NCBI GenBank assembly: GCA_045628865.1
Contig: JAZQQB010000071.1
Location: 62,001-126,000 of the forward strand
Direction: 5' to 3'
Length of the DNA stretch: 64,000 bases
Source: JAZQQB01 sp045628865
GTDB lineage: Bacteria > Bacillota > Clostridia > Lachnospirales > Lachnospiraceae
Shown: positions 18,089-25,945 of the stretch, piece after piece
How positions within the stretch are numbered: position 1 is the stretch's first letter
Layout of the letters: the number at the start of each line of letters is the position of its first letter
Notes under the pieces: generated by a model
What the model saw: the letters and a program-made list of their open reading frames with translations, nothing else
The model's database searches: none
Told to the model about the DNA's origin: nothing
Program-made: the position numbers and the translations under genes

Positions 18089-18459
18089 TTACAACAGTGA
18101 GAATAAAAAAGTGTGATACTGTTGTAAAAAACTTACCGAAAAGGAAAAATTAGTTGTGTTGGTTGAAGAGATTACAACAGTGAGAATAAAAAAGTGTGAT
18201 ACTGTTGTAAAAAAACATTTAAAAAGGTGTAAAATGCCTTTAAATTAAGGAAAATTACAACAGTGGGAGCAAAAAAGTGTGATACTGTTGTAAATAATAA
18301 TTTTCAATACTTCATATCGCTTGGGAATTGAGTTAAATTACAACAGTGCATGCATAAATCGTAGAAAATGTTGTAAATGCTGGGGAAAACACGCCTGGAA
18401 TGGGCTGTCGCAGCAATGAAATACAACAGTGCATGCACAAAAGAATAGAATAATTAAAA
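18089..18459. repeat. Array 1: 39-base palindromic repeats at exact 83-base period
   Basis: Repeat starts are at 18089, 18172, 18255, 18338 and 18421, each 83 bases apart. The first three have perfect arms TTACAACAGT and ACTGTTGTAA around a 19-base loop (GAGAATAAAAAAGTGTGAT in the first two). The fourth keeps the arms as TTACAACAGT / AATGTTGTAA, and the fifth keeps only the left arm. The four intervening segments are each 44 bases and differ in sequence. The decay toward the downstream end resembles the trailer end of a CRISPR array, but the stem at the repeat ends and the lack of cas genes do not. No open frame covers the array. Confidence 0.85.
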
Positions 18460-18786
18460 AGAATCATTACAAGATGATTTTCAAAGTACAAGTAGCTTAT
18501 TACTTAAATGATTTTTCAATCCCAAGGGATAATGCGGTTGAAAACAACCAAAACGTGAATTCCATAAGAATCTTCACATAAGAATTAAAAGATATAAATA
18601 TCAAAAGATGTATTGATTATTTATAAGAACAACAGTAATATAAATGACAATGCATCACTGCGTCAACAAAAATCAATTATTCGTTTGCGAGCAAATGGGA
18701 TTTGAGATAAAATGGTGGTAGCTGGATAGTTGCATGCTATCAGAATTGGAATAATGAAAAAGAAGTCATAGAAGCAAAGCTGCAGT
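18460..18786. other. Non-coding stretch before glycosyltransferase gene
   Basis: AT-rich, without a gene. A small hairpin GATAG/CTATC lies near 18735. I see no clear promoter, riboswitch or further 83-base-phased repeat. Confidence 0.4.
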
Positions 18787-18816
18787 ATGATTTCGTGTGA
18801 AGAAGGGAATTGCTAT

Positions 18817-19731
18817 ATGAGTGTAAATAATCAATTTGAACTTACAACACCTGTATGTTTCTGTATTTTTAATAGACCGGATACCACAAAGGAAGTGTTT
18901 GAAAAAATCAGAGCAGCTAAGCCTAAGAAGCTGTATCTTGTTTCAGATGCACCAAGAAAAAACAAGCCTGGAGAAGCCGACATCGTGGCTGAAACAAGAG
19001 GTTATGTAGAAGGTCATATTGATTGGGAATGTGAAGTTTTTAAAAATTATGCAGAAGAGAACATGGGTTGCAAAAAGCGTATGGCAAGCGGTATCACATG
19101 GGTGTTTGAACATGAAGAAGCTGCTATTATCTTAGAGGATGATTGTGTGCCAGCGCCTGACTTTTTCGAATATGTGCAGACAATGCTTGAAAAATATAAA
19201 AATGATCCAAAGGTAATGATGGTTTCTGGAACCAATTTGATCCGTAAGGTAAAGATCGATGGAGCCTACACATTTTCAAGATTTCCAGTAATCTGGGGTT
19301 GGGCAACATGGAAAAGAGCATGGGATTTATATGATGTAAATATGCCAGAATGGCCAGAGGTGGAAAAAACGGGTGTGTTGAAAAAATACTATAATCCTTT
19401 GGCATACAAGTTTTTCTGCAGAGATGCTAACAAGATCTACAATGGGTTAGTAGATACCTGGGATCTTCAGTGGGATTTTACAAGACAGATGCATGCAGGT
19501 CTTGGTATTGTGCCTAAGGAGAATTTGATCGATAATATTGGTTTTAATCGCGCTGATGCTACTCATACAGTGGGACATAGCTTTGAAGATTTTAGTACAG
19601 GTTCTGTACAGTTTCCAATTCATTTTCTGGATAAGGTGGAAACAAATGCGAAGTACGATGCTGCTTATCAAAGAAAAAATATGGGTGTCAGAAAGATTTA
19701 CAACTATATTAGAAAGAAATTGAGAAAGTAG
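18817..19731 (+). CDS. Family-2-like glycosyltransferase
   Basis: ATG 18817 follows GAAGGGAA and is preferred to an upstream in-frame ATG; this gives 304 residues. The protein opens with LTTPVCFCIFNRPDTTKEVF, has YLVSDAPRKN and CKKRMASGITWVFEHEEAAI, and then ILEDDCVPAPDFFEY, where EDD is the metal-binding site. RFPVIWGWATWKRAWDLYD and WDLQWDFTRQM are typical of a bacterial group of small family-2-like transferases. There is no membrane segment. It probably adds a sugar to a lipid-linked intermediate. The next gene, a GNAT acetyltransferase, follows closely in the same direction. Confidence 0.78.
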   Translation: MSVNNQFELTTPVCFCIFNRPDTTKEVFEKIRAAKPKKLYLVSDAPRKNKPGEADIVAETRGYVEGHIDWECEVFKNYAEENMGCKKRMASGITWVFEHEEAAIILEDDCVPAPDFFEYVQTMLEKYKNDPKVMMVSGTNLIRKVKIDGAYTFSRFPVIWGWATWKRAWDLYDVNMPEWPEVEKTGVLKKYYNPLAYKFFCRDANKIYNGLVDTWDLQWDFTRQMHAGLGIVPKENLIDNIGFNRADATHTVGHSFEDFSTGSVQFPIHFLDKVETNAKYDAAYQRKNMGVRKIYNYIRKKLRK

Positions 19732-19779
19732 ATTGTATCTGGAAGGAACAAGGATTTCACAAGCGAAATGGAGAGTATT

Positions 19780-20310
19780 ATGAGTAACAAGGAAGCTTTG
19801 ATCATTGGAGAAAAAATATCACTTCGCATGATGACCTACGACGATACAATGATGATCGTTAACTGGAGAAATCAGGATAGTGTTCGTAAAAATTTTATCT
19901 ATCAGGCAGATTTTACCAGGCAGTCTCATGAGAACTGGATCAGAACACAGGTGGAGACAGGGAAAGTAGTGCAAATGATCATGTTAGAGAATGGCACAGA
20001 CAAACCAATTGGTTCTGTCTATTTAAGAGATATTGATCATAATAATGAAAAAGCAGAGTATGGTATTTTCATTGGCGATGAATCAGCCAGAGGAAAAGGC
20101 TATGGTACTGAAGCGGCAAAGCTTATGGTGCAGTATGCTTTTGAAGAACTGAAGCTTCATAAGGTTTTTTTGCGAGTTTTAAAGGAGAATGTTGGTGCGC
20201 AGAAATCCTATGAAAAAGCAGGTTTTGTTAAGGAAGCAGAGCTTGTGGATGAGGTAAAAATCAACGGAGTGTTCAGGACGGAGATTTTTATGGCGCGAAT
20301 CCAGAAATAA
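19780..20310 (+). CDS. GNAT N-acetyltransferase, RimJ/RimL type
   Basis: The start at 19780 is chosen because GGAGAG is then well placed; the ATG 12 bases earlier overlaps that site. The product has 176 residues. The acetyl-CoA-binding core is seen in GIFIGDESARGKGYGTEAAK (R/Q-x-x-G-x-G/A motif), followed by the usual LHKVFLRVLKENVGAQKSYE and KAGF. Residues ISLRMMTYDDTMMIVNWRN are typical of the RimL/PseH-like branch. In this setting it may acetylate an amino sugar for the surface glycan, but protein acetylation cannot be excluded. A strong terminator follows at 20381. Confidence 0.8.
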   Translation: MSNKEALIIGEKISLRMMTYDDTMMIVNWRNQDSVRKNFIYQADFTRQSHENWIRTQVETGKVVQMIMLENGTDKPIGSVYLRDIDHNNEKAEYGIFIGDESARGKGYGTEAAKLMVQYAFEELKLHKVFLRVLKENVGAQKSYEKAGFVKEAELVDEVKINGVFRTEIFMARIQK

Positions 20311-20380
20311 AAGCCTAGAGAGGTTAAAATGAGCTGCTAGAGTAAAAAAGAGGAGCATAATATAATAGTGAATAATAACT

Positions 20381-20418
20381 GTGGTCAATCGTGAGTGCGC
20401 GATTGACCACTTTTTTTT
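20381..20418 (+). terminator. Rho-independent terminator
   Basis: GTGGTCAATCG (20381-20391) pairs with CGATTGACCAC (20400-20410) and is followed by eight T. It ends the glycosyltransferase/GNAT unit. Confidence 0.88.
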
Positions 20419-20420
20419 AC

Positions 20421-20510
20421 AATTCTTGTCGGTGGGAAGCAATGAACCGCAAGCTGCGACAGCCTGCGTCGATATGCGCGGCGGGTTTGCGTTGCAACCG
20501 TTAGTTCCCG
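20421..20510. other. GC-rich island
   Basis: This 90-base piece is clearly richer in GC than its surroundings and sits between a terminator and the 0A-like boxes of the first Spo0A-C gene. I recognise no gene or RNA in it. Confidence 0.3.
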
Positions 20511-20524
20511 ATGATATGATTTTC

Positions 20525-20552
20525 TTGACAGGAAATGGGTTATCTTGTCAAA
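20525..20552. promoter_or_regulatory. Pair of inverted 0A-like boxes
   Basis: TTGACA (20525) and TGTCAAA (20546) form an inverted pair about 21 bases apart immediately upstream of the first Spo0A-C gene. TGTCAAA fits the 0A box consensus TGTCRAA. This suggests control by Spo0A itself or by the small paralog. Confidence 0.5.
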
Positions 20553-20578
20553 GAAATAGAGAAGGAGTGTGTGGGAAA

Positions 20579-20938
20579 GTGAGAAATGACGAAGTTGAAA
20601 AAGTAGTGACGAAAATGATGCTGGAGTTAGGAGTGCCAGCACATTTAAAGGGGTATCATTACATGAGATCGGCCATTATTCTTGCATTACAGGAAAAAGA
20701 AACAAAGGCAGCAGTTACGAAAAGTATTTATCCGGAAATAGCAAAACGCTATGAAACATCCGGGCAAAAGGTGGAAAGAGCCATTCGAAATGCAATAGAG
20801 GTAGCTTGGTGCAGGGGAAATGAAGAGTATATTTCGGAACTGTTTGGGTATACAGCAAGTTCTGAAATGGGTAGACCAACAAACAGTGAATACATTGCAA
20901 GAATCGTAGATGAACTGCGATTGCAGCGTGTTTGCTAA
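20579..20938 (+). CDS. Stand-alone Spo0A C-terminal DNA-binding domain protein (paralog 1)
   Basis: GTG 20579 after GAAGGAG gives 120 residues; longer in-frame extensions read through the GC-rich island and look non-coding. Almost the whole chain matches the effector domain of the sporulation regulator Spo0A: LELGVPAHLKGYHYMRSAII, AVTKSIYPEIAKRYETSGQK, VERAIRNAIEVAW, ELFGYTAS and GRPTNSEYIARI. No receiver domain or phosphorylatable aspartate is present. Such a protein could bind 0A boxes without phosphorylation, either activating or competing. A second paralog lies at 22660, on the other side of manC, and both are preceded by 0A-like boxes. Confidence 0.85.
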   Translation: MRNDEVEKVVTKMMLELGVPAHLKGYHYMRSAIILALQEKETKAAVTKSIYPEIAKRYETSGQKVERAIRNAIEVAWCRGNEEYISELFGYTASSEMGRPTNSEYIARIVDELRLQRVC

Positions 20939-20987
20939 ACGTCTATGCCTATAGCAATATTTTACCATTTTATCGCAAGATTATGTG

Positions 20988-21016
20988 TTGTTGGATATAA
21001 AACAAAAGTGTATACT
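20988..21016 (+). promoter_or_regulatory. Sigma-A promoter for manC
   Basis: TTGTTG (20988-20993), a 17-base spacer and TATACT (21011-21016), ending 48 bases before the manC start. Confidence 0.65.
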
Positions 21017-21064
21017 CTCATGTGGAGTTGAGCAAGATAATTCTATAGGAGAGAGTGTAAGTAT

Positions 21065-22375
21065 ATGAATATTGTGTTATTATCCGGTGGTTCGGGAAAG
21101 CGTTTATGGCCACTGTCCAATGATATTAGATCGAAACAGTTTATAAAAATTTTTAAAAAAGAGGATGGAGACTATGAATCAATGGTTCAGAGAGTTTACC
21201 ATCAGATTTGTAAGGTAGATGCTGAAGCAACAGTAACAGTTGCAACAAGCAAGTCTCAGGTTTCTTCCATTCATAATCAGTTAGGAGACCAGGTTGGTAT
21301 TTCTATCGAGCCTTGTCGTAGAGATACATTTCCAGCAATTGCACTTGCAACAGCATATTTGACAGATGTTTTGGGCATCGATCCAGAGGAAGCTGTGATC
21401 ATTTGTCCAGTTGATCCATATGTAAATGATGATTATTTTGAAGCTATCAAGGCACTTGGTGAGCAGGCTGATAAGGGTGAAGCAAATCTTGTATTGATGG
21501 GTATTGAGCCAACTTATCCAAGTGAAAAATACGGTTATATCATTCCGGCAAGTAAAGACGATTTAAGCTTTGTATCTACATTCAAGGAGAAGCCAGATGT
21601 TGAGACAGCCAAGTCTTATATTTCTCAGGGTGCGTTATGGAATGGCGGTGTTTTTGCCTATAAATTAAAATATGTATTGAACAAAGCACATGAGCTGATT
21701 GATTTTACAGATTATCAGGATCTTTATAATAAATATGAAACTTTGGAAAAAATCAGTTTTGACTACGCTGTAGTTGAAAAAGAGGACAAAATTCAGGTAA
21801 TGCGTTTTGCAGGTATGTGGAAGGATCTTGGAACCTGGAATACACTGACAGAAGCTATGGAAGAGAGCATGATCGGTGATGCCATGATGAATGACAACTG
21901 TGAGAATGTTCATATTGTCAATGAACTTGGGGTACCGGTTTTGGCAATGGGATTAAAGGATGTTGTTATTTCTGCATCTCCAGAAGGAATCTTAGTTTCT
22001 GACAAGGAGCAGTCAAGTTACATCAAGCCCTTTGTAGATAAGATCGATCAACAGATCATGTTTGCTGAGAAATCATGGGGAAGTTTCCGCGTATTGGATG
22101 TTGAGAATGAAAGCATGACCATCAAGGTTACCTTGAATCCAGGTCATCGTATGAATTATCACAGTCACAAGAATCGTGATGAGGTATGGGTTGTTCTTTC
22201 TGGAACAGGTCGTGCTATTGTGGATGGTGAAACAAAGAGCATTACGGCTGGCGATGTGATCGAGATGAAAGCTGGTATGAAGCATACCGTTTTGGCAGAT
22301 ACAGAATTGAAGCTGATGGAAGTTCAGATTGGAATTGATATCAATGCGGAAGATAAAGAGAAATTTGATTTGTAG
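21065..22375 (+). CDS. manC: Mannose-1-phosphate guanylyltransferase
   Basis: The 436-residue protein makes GDP-mannose from GTP and mannose 1-phosphate. The nucleotidyltransferase signature LLSGGSGKRLWPLSNDIRSK is at the N-terminus, followed by IEPCRRDTFPAIALA, CPVDPYV (metal aspartate), YGYIIPA, FKEKPD and LWNGGVFAYK, all usual for the enzyme. The C-terminal 110 residues form a cupin (NPGHRMNYHSHKNRDEVWVV, AGDVIEMKAGMKHTV). Cupin-tailed enzymes of this kind can be bifunctional with mannose-6-phosphate isomerase, but the isomerase role is not proven here. It has its own promoter and terminator, so it is a single-gene unit between the two Spo0A-C genes. Confidence 0.92.
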   Translation: MNIVLLSGGSGKRLWPLSNDIRSKQFIKIFKKEDGDYESMVQRVYHQICKVDAEATVTVATSKSQVSSIHNQLGDQVGISIEPCRRDTFPAIALATAYLTDVLGIDPEEAVIICPVDPYVNDDYFEAIKALGEQADKGEANLVLMGIEPTYPSEKYGYIIPASKDDLSFVSTFKEKPDVETAKSYISQGALWNGGVFAYKLKYVLNKAHELIDFTDYQDLYNKYETLEKISFDYAVVEKEDKIQVMRFAGMWKDLGTWNTLTEAMEESMIGDAMMNDNCENVHIVNELGVPVLAMGLKDVVISASPEGILVSDKEQSSYIKPFVDKIDQQIMFAEKSWGSFRVLDVENESMTIKVTLNPGHRMNYHSHKNRDEVWVVLSGTGRAIVDGETKSITAGDVIEMKAGMKHTVLADTELKLMEVQIGIDINAEDKEKFDL

Positions 22376-22407
22376 GATACGAAGAGTAGGTTAAGAATAA
22401 AGATACG

Positions 22408-22446
22408 AAAGAGACATTGGAAAGAAATTCGATGTCTCTTTTTTTA
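22408..22446 (+). terminator. Rho-independent terminator of manC
   Basis: AAAGAGACAT (22408-22417) pairs with ATGTCTCTTT (22432-22441) and is followed by a T-run. Confidence 0.85.
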
Positions 22447-22490
22447 TTCAATAGAGAGTAAAGCAAGTAATAACTGATAAATATGTTAGA

Positions 22491-22540
22491 TTCGACAGAA
22501 TAGTCACATAATGTCGAAAAATAGTACCTAGATTGTCGAA
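22491..22540. promoter_or_regulatory. Three 0A boxes upstream of Spo0A-C paralog 2
   Basis: TTCGACA (22491-22497, reverse orientation), TGTCGAA (22512-22518) and TGTCGAA (22534-22540) each match the Spo0A target TGTCGAA exactly. They are spaced 21-22 bases apart, two helical turns, and sit 120-170 bases ahead of the gene. This is strong sequence evidence for control by Spo0A-type proteins. Confidence 0.75.
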
Positions 22541-22659
22541 TTATTGTATATAAAACATTTTGAGGCAGATTTCAGAATGTGTTATTGTACAAGTGGTATT
22601 TACGGAATTGCGTTTATACTTGAAGGGAAAAAAGAATATATCATGAGGAGGATTAGGGA

Positions 22660-23046
22660 ATGGATTATGCAGATAGTAATCCAGACAATGTGAAGTTGTA
22701 TGTAACGCGGGAACTACATCAGCTTGGCGTCCCTGCGCATTTGAAAGGGTTTCATTACTTAAGAAGTGCGATTTTGATGTGCATGGACGAAATGATTCTA
22801 GTAACGAGTGTAACGAAGCTTTTGTATCCAGACATTGCAAAAATGTATGGAACAACAGGTTGCAAGGTTGAGCGTGCCATTCGAAATGCTATTGAAGTTT
22901 CATGGCCAATCGGCGACCAGAAGAAAATGAAGTTTTTATTTGGATATACTTCAAATGAAGGACACACAAGACCTACGAATTCCGAGTACATTGCGGGCAT
23001 TGCGGACGCTATCAATGTATGGAGAAGCGAGGGGACAGATCATTAA
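22660..23046 (+). CDS. Stand-alone Spo0A C-terminal DNA-binding domain protein (paralog 2)
   Basis: AGGAGG precedes ATG 22660; the product has 128 residues. After a short acidic N-terminus the chain is a Spo0A effector domain: LHQLGVPAHLKGFHYLRSAI, TKLLYPDIAKMYGTTGCKVE, RAIRNAIEVSWPIGDQKKMK, FLFGYTSN and TRPTNSEYIAGIAD. It lacks a receiver domain. It is clearly paralogous to the protein at 20579. Three exact 0A boxes upstream suggest feedback by this protein, by its sister or by full-length Spo0A. The role may be growth-phase or surface-glycan control rather than sporulation, but this is inference from position only. Confidence 0.87.
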   Translation: MDYADSNPDNVKLYVTRELHQLGVPAHLKGFHYLRSAILMCMDEMILVTSVTKLLYPDIAKMYGTTGCKVERAIRNAIEVSWPIGDQKKMKFLFGYTSNEGHTRPTNSEYIAGIADAINVWRSEGTDH

Positions 23047-23091
23047 ACAAATCCTATTTTCCAGACAGAAAATGAAACGATATATTTATGG

Positions 23092-23120
23092 GAACCTGTG
23101 CAGTGCATGGGTTCTTTTTT
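23092..23120 (+). terminator. Probable terminator of Spo0A-C paralog 2
   Basis: GGAACC and GGTTC arms enclose GTGC-AGT-GCA, followed by TTTTTT. Confidence 0.65.
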
Positions 23121-23125
23121 ATTTA

Positions 23126-23154
23126 TTTACGTGCAGTTTTCTTCATGCTATAAT
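23126..23154 (+). promoter_or_regulatory. Sigma-A promoter for the kinase-nucleotidyltransferase gene
   Basis: TTTACG (23126), a 17-base spacer and TATAAT (23149-23154), 63 bases before the ATG at 23217. Confidence 0.6.
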
Positions 23155-23216
23155 GGGAAACAGATTGTATTATTTAGGGAAGAATAGAATAATTGATAGA
23201 AAAGGACGGGGGATAA

Positions 23217-25160
23217 ATGACTAAAAAAGAATCATTTGATCTATTTGTGCCAGGACGTTTGTGCTTGATGGGAGAGCATAGCGACTGGGCGGGACGCCAT
23301 AGAGCATTGAATGCTTCTATTGTTCCAGGTATGGCAATTGTAACGGGTATTGAACAGGGTATTTACGCAACGATTGAGAAATCAGATAAATTTATTGTTG
23401 ATAGTGAGTTGGATTTTTACAAGGACGCCTCTTTTTCCTGTGAAATGGATCCAGAAAAATTGAGAGAAACAGCACAAGAGGGTGGCTTTTTCTCTTATGT
23501 AGCAGGTGTAGCGTCTTATGTGTATGAGAATTACAGCGTTAAGGGCTTACATATTAGAATCACCAAGATGGATCTTCCTATTAAAAGTGGTTTGTCTTCT
23601 TCGGCGGCTGTGTGTGTGCTGGTTGCAAGAGCCTTTAACATTGCATATAAGTTAAGATTAAACACCATGGGTGAGATGCAGATTGCGTTTTTTGGTGAAC
23701 AGCGTACTCCATCACGTTGTGGTCGTTTGGATCAGGCGTGTGCGTATGGTGTGAAGCCTGTTTGTATGGTTTTTGATGGAAACGAGATCAGCGTAAAGCC
23801 AATCACGATCAAGGCACCGATGCACTGGGTGATCGCAGATTTAAAGGCCGGTAAGGATACTGTTCGAATCCTTGCAGATTTAAATAAATGCTTTCCATTT
23901 GCGGAGACTGAATTGGAATTCAATGTGCAGGAAGCGTTGGGAGCAGATAATAAGCGATATATTGAGGAGTCTATCAAGGCAATCGAAGCAGGAGATAATG
24001 AACTTCTTGGTCGCATCATGGTAGATTTCCAGAAGAATTTTGATAAAAAGGTAGCGCCAGCTTGTCCAAAAGAGTTAACATCACCAGTTCTTCATTCTGT
24101 TTTGGCAGATGAGCATATCAAGACTTTGGTTTATGGTATGAAGGGTGTTGGCAGCCAAGGCGACGGAACCGTTCAGTTTTTGGCAAAGGATGAAGCTAGC
24201 CAGCAGGCGCTGATGAAGTATTTAATAGAAGAAAAAGGAATGGAGCCATTCCCATTGACCTTAAGACCACAGCAGGCAGTAACAAGAGCAATTATTCCTG
24301 TTGCGGGATTTGGTACTAGACTTTTTCCTGCTACAAAGGGTATCAAGAAGGACTTTTTCCCGGTGCTTGATTCCGATGGTATTTTTAAGCCTGCAATCAT
24401 GACAATCTTAGAGCAGCTTCATCGATCAGGTGTTGAAAAGATTTGTCTTGTAATCGGGGAAGAAGATCAGGCGATGTATGATAACTTTTTTGCTCCATTA
24501 AAAGAGGAACATATGAGCAAGCTTCCAGCTGAGAAGCAGGCTTATGAGCGTTTGATAGAGGAAATTGGCAAGAAGATCACTTATGTATATCAAAGAGAGC
24601 GAAAAGGTTTTGGACATGCAGTTTATCAGTGCAAGGATTTTGCAGATGGTGAACCGGTGTTGCTTCTTTTGGGTGATATGATTTATGAATCCAACACCAA
24701 TGAAACCTGCTCTGCGCAGATGATCGCAGCATATGAAGAATCTGGTTTGACAACAGTTTCTATCCACGAGATTCCGGTGGAGGATGTTGTGCATTATGGT
24801 ATTTTGCATGGCACTTGGGACAATGAGGAGGAAACTCTTTTGAAGTTGGATGCTATGGTTGAGAAGCCAACAGTTGCTTACGCAGAGGAATTTCTTGGCG
24901 TGAAGAATAAAAAGGGTGAAGAGAAGTACTACTGTGTATTCGGTCAGTACATTTTGACCAAGGAGGTATTTGACGTACTTGGTGAAAACATTCGCGAAAA
25001 CAAGTTAAGCCGCGATGAGATCCAGCTGACAGATGCACTTGAAACTGTACGCGAAAGATTTGGCATGGTTGCTTTTGCACCAAACGGAAAGTCTTATGAC
25101 GTGGGACTTCCAGAGGTGTATCGCGATACATTGAATGCGTATGGAAAGAGTGGAAAGTAA
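23217..25160 (+). CDS. GHMP sugar kinase fused to NDP-sugar pyrophosphorylase
   Basis: The protein has 647 residues. Residues 1-345 form a GHMP-superfamily kinase close to galactokinase. GRLCLMGEHSDWAG (13-26) resembles the galactokinase signature, PIKSGLSSSAAV (121-132) is the phosphate loop, GRLDQACAYG holds the probable catalytic Asp172, and GMKGVGSQGDG (307-317) is the third motif. Residues 358-647 form a GalU-like nucleotidyltransferase (IIPVAGFGTRLFPATKG, LLLGDMIYES, VEKP, SYDVGLPEVYR). It should phosphorylate a free sugar at C1 and then make the NDP-sugar, a one-protein salvage route. The order is the reverse of the Bacteroides fucokinase/GDP-fucose pyrophosphorylase. The sugar is unknown; galactose-like hexoses or uronic acids fit best. 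Confidence 0.82.
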   Translation: MTKKESFDLFVPGRLCLMGEHSDWAGRHRALNASIVPGMAIVTGIEQGIYATIEKSDKFIVDSELDFYKDASFSCEMDPEKLRETAQEGGFFSYVAGVASYVYENYSVKGLHIRITKMDLPIKSGLSSSAAVCVLVARAFNIAYKLRLNTMGEMQIAFFGEQRTPSRCGRLDQACAYGVKPVCMVFDGNEISVKPITIKAPMHWVIADLKAGKDTVRILADLNKCFPFAETELEFNVQEALGADNKRYIEESIKAIEAGDNELLGRIMVDFQKNFDKKVAPACPKELTSPVLHSVLADEHIKTLVYGMKGVGSQGDGTVQFLAKDEASQQALMKYLIEEKGMEPFPLTLRPQQAVTRAIIPVAGFGTRLFPATKGIKKDFFPVLDSDGIFKPAIMTILEQLHRSGVEKICLVIGEEDQAMYDNFFAPLKEEHMSKLPAEKQAYERLIEEIGKKITYVYQRERKGFGHAVYQCKDFADGEPVLLLLGDMIYESNTNETCSAQMIAAYEESGLTTVSIHEIPVEDVVHYGILHGTWDNEEETLLKLDAMVEKPTVAYAEEFLGVKNKKGEEKYYCVFGQYILTKEVFDVLGENIRENKLSRDEIQLTDALETVRERFGMVAFAPNGKSYDVGLPEVYRDTLNAYGKSGK

Positions 25161-25672
25161 GGCTGGCTTGCGGTTGGCAGATGCGAAGGATACTTGCGAG
25201 GAATACTAGTGAGGAAAACTAGCGAGGATGCTGGAGAGTTTGTTATCTAAAAAGAAAATGTGTTGATGTTTAGCTGGCAAAGATTGCAGGCGGTGCATGT
25301 AGAAGAAAGTGCTGGCAGGATTGACGGAGATGCATGTAGAAGAAAGTGCTGGCAAAGATTGCTAGCTAACGAGGGAGAATTAATATAGGGCAGCAAATTG
25401 CGGGAAGTCTTGAAGGGCTTGCGTGGTTTGCTGTTTTTTTCACCTTTTATATCGGGGGATAGTAGATTGGTGTGAAAAAAGTCATATTTCAAAGTTCTTG
25501 GGCGCGAAGTGTGTGTGAGCACACGTCTGTGTAGAGGAAGTAGTTGCTAATGCACCGCACAAGCGGCACAGGGCAGCGCATGCGATACACTTTTTTCTGG
25601 GTAAGTGAGTAGGAAATTTTTTTTGGAATAGTGAGTGGGAAATTAAATTGAAAATTTTGAGGAGGAAGAGAA
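25161..25672. other. Non-coding region with short tandem repeat and GC-rich piece
   Basis: TGCATGTAGAAGAAAGTGCT occurs at 25294 and 25331 (37-base period), flanked by GGCAAAGATTGC on both sides. A terminator lies at 25391. A piece near 25500-25590 with GTGTG/CACAC and GCACCGC motifs is richer in GC. No gene is evident. Confidence 0.45.
25391..25440 (+). terminator. Probable terminator downstream of the fusion gene
   Basis: CAGCAAA (25391-25397) pairs with TTTGCTG (25427-25433), followed by seven T. Confidence 0.6.
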
Positions 25673-25877
25673 ATACAACAGTGGAGAAGAAATTAGGCGA
25701 TACTGTAGTAAAAAACAGATAAGAATGGTTGAAAATGTGGTAAAAGAAAGAAAAAATACAACAGTGGAGAGGAAATTAGGCGATACTGTAGTAAAAAACA
25801 ATTTGAGATGAATTGAGAAGTGGAATTTGGCGAGATATTTACAACAGTAAAAGAGATTTTTTTACACACTGTTGTAA
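25673..25877. repeat. Array 2: 39-base palindromic repeats at exact 83-base period
   Basis: Repeats start at 25673, 25756 and 25839, again exactly 83 bases apart, with two 44-base spacers of different sequence. The first two have arms ATACAACAGT / ACTGTAGTAA around GGAGAAGAAATTAGGCGAT-type loops. The third has perfect arms TTACAACAGT / ACTGTTGTAA. Orientation is the same as in array 1, and about 27 of 39 positions agree between the two arrays. It ends about 70 bases before the MarR promoter. Confidence 0.85.
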
Positions 25878-25945
25878 ATCACTATTTTTAAGTATGCAAC
25901 CAGTGTTCAGACCAAGTTTGTTACCAAAATTTTATACTTTTTTTA

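Noticed and set aside
18089..18459. Reading the 39-base palindromes as integron attC sites or ordinary terminators
   Set aside because: The arms do not match the attC core motifs, there are no cassette genes between them, and a regular 83-base step is not expected of terminators.
18628..18640. Another ACAACAGT near 18630 as a sixth repeat
   Set aside because: It is out of phase with the 83-base step and has no right arm nearby.
18089..25877. Calling the two palindrome arrays a standard CRISPR array
   Set aside because: No cas genes are in the window, repeats pair end to end over ten bases, and spacers are all exactly 44 bases. I report them as repeats and keep CRISPR-like only as a hypothesis.
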